From contig NZ_CP133319.1 of assembly GCF_038811545.1 (NCBI RefSeq), positions 1,827,516 through 1,891,515 of the forward strand: a DNA stretch of 64,000 nucleotides, read 5' to 3'. This DNA is from Rhodoligotrophos sp. CJ14. Lineage in GTDB: Bacteria > Pseudomonadota > Alphaproteobacteria > Rhizobiales > Im1. This document shows positions 63,607 to 64,000 of this stretch, piece by piece (position 1 is the first letter of the stretch; the number at the start of each line of letters is the position of its first letter). The notes beneath the pieces were generated by a model. It saw nothing but the letters and a program-made list of their open reading frames with translations, was not told where the DNA came from and searched no databases. A program made the position numbers and the translations under genes.

Positions 63607-64000
63607 CTAATGGGTGTCGTAATGGGTTATGTATTTTGAGACGAGATACGCATCGAGAGCTTCCGCCCCACCCTCGTTTCCATGGCCTGAGTCCCGAATG
63701 CCGCCGAATGGGACCTCCGGCAATCCAAGCCCGTGGTGATTGATCGAGATCATGCCGGCCTCGAGCCGCCGCCCCAAATCAGCAGCCTTCCGGGGCGAAC
63801 GAGTATAGACATAGGAAGCCAACCCGTAGGGAAGCCGGTTTGCTTCGGCGACCATCGCATCCTCGTCATCACATGAATTGATGAGCGCGACCGGCCCAAA
63901 AGGCTCTTCATTCATTGCGCGAGCACCCAGCGGAACATCCGTCAGCACCGTAGGCTCGAAGAAAAATCCCCTATTCCCGATGCGCTTGCCGCCTGCCGCC
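63607..64000 (-). CDS. Aldehyde dehydrogenase, C-terminal part, cut by window end
   Basis: The last about 130 residues of an NAD(P)-dependent aldehyde dehydrogenase: GGKRIGNRGFFFEPTVLTDV, then EEPFGPVALINSCDDEDAM, AEANRLPYGLASYVYTRSP, and PFGGIRDSGHGNEGG near the end. The catalytic Cys lies outside the window. The profile fits succinate-semialdehyde-type or other semialdehyde dehydrogenases, which commonly finish diamine degradation. The 5' part lies beyond base 64000. Confidence 0.9.
   Translation of the reverse strand, partial: AAGGKRIGNRGFFFEPTVLTDVPLGARAMNEEPFGPVALINSCDDEDAMVAEANRLPYGLASYVYTRSPRKAADLGRRLEAGMISINHHGLGLPEVPFGGIRDSGHGNEGGAEALDAYLVSKYITHYDTH

Overview
The window is a contiguous piece of an alphaproteobacterial chromosome. 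It is GC-rich, with dense operons and frequent 1-4 base ATGA/TGATG overlaps. Several markers point to Hyphomicrobiales (Rhizobiales): a DUF4167 protein next to prmC-prfA, a ptsP-lysC-ubiG block, bolA-DnaJ-like-cobS-cobT, and rpmB-DUF3108-Suv3-like helicase-S4-fdxA-carD. A genus cannot be assigned from the sequence alone. I saw no rRNA operon, insertion sequence, integrase, prophage or CRISPR array.

Bases 1 to about 38,400 are conserved core genome. In order they hold: a DUF4167 protein (cut by the window start), prmC/prfA, a RodZ-like HTH membrane protein, ptsP (nitrogen PTS enzyme I), lysC, ubiG, a grx-nitrilase-DUF1178 operon, comF, an NDUFAF5-type methyltransferase, mutT, argJ, a periplasmic parvulin, secA, a YafK-like lipoprotein, accA, xerD with a small membrane protein, aroK-aroB, bolA, a J-domain protein, cobS-cobT, a phytase-like secreted protein, a YhhQ transporter, rpmB, DUF3108, a Suv3-like helicase with an S4 protein, ferredoxin fdxA, carD and a secreted thermonuclease-like protein. 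The block ends at tRNA-Arg(CCT), bases 38311-38387.

Immediately after the tRNA the content changes to an accessory region (about 38,500-64,000) devoted to uptake and breakdown of small nitrogenous organics. It carries (i) an operon of XRE-cupin regulator, creatinase/ectoine-hydrolase-like M24 enzyme and a polar amino-acid-type ABC importer, divergent from a PuuB-like FAD oxidoreductase and an amidase; (ii) a complete polyamine-type importer (binding protein, ATPase, two permeases) followed by a second FAD oxidoreductase and a cupin; (iii) a histone-deacetylase-fold amidohydrolase; (iv) three tandem amino-acid-type binding proteins with no permease of their own; (v) a class III aminotransferase and a DJ-1/PfpI protein; (vi) a second polyamine-type importer with no ATPase, next to an HSL-family hydrolase; (vii) an acetamidase/formamidase, a TetR regulator and the C-terminal end of an aldehyde dehydrogenase cut by the window end.

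Taken together, the accessory genes read as import, then amide or acetyl removal, then amine oxidation or transamination, then aldehyde oxidation. That is the logic of polyamine or ectoine catabolism, but the gamma-glutamyl ligase of the classical Puu pathway is absent from the window. The substrate is inference. The most interesting non-coding signals are a duplicated inverted-repeat element upstream of the helicase, and a promoter plus terminator-like hairpin with a perfect 20-base palindrome upstream of carD.
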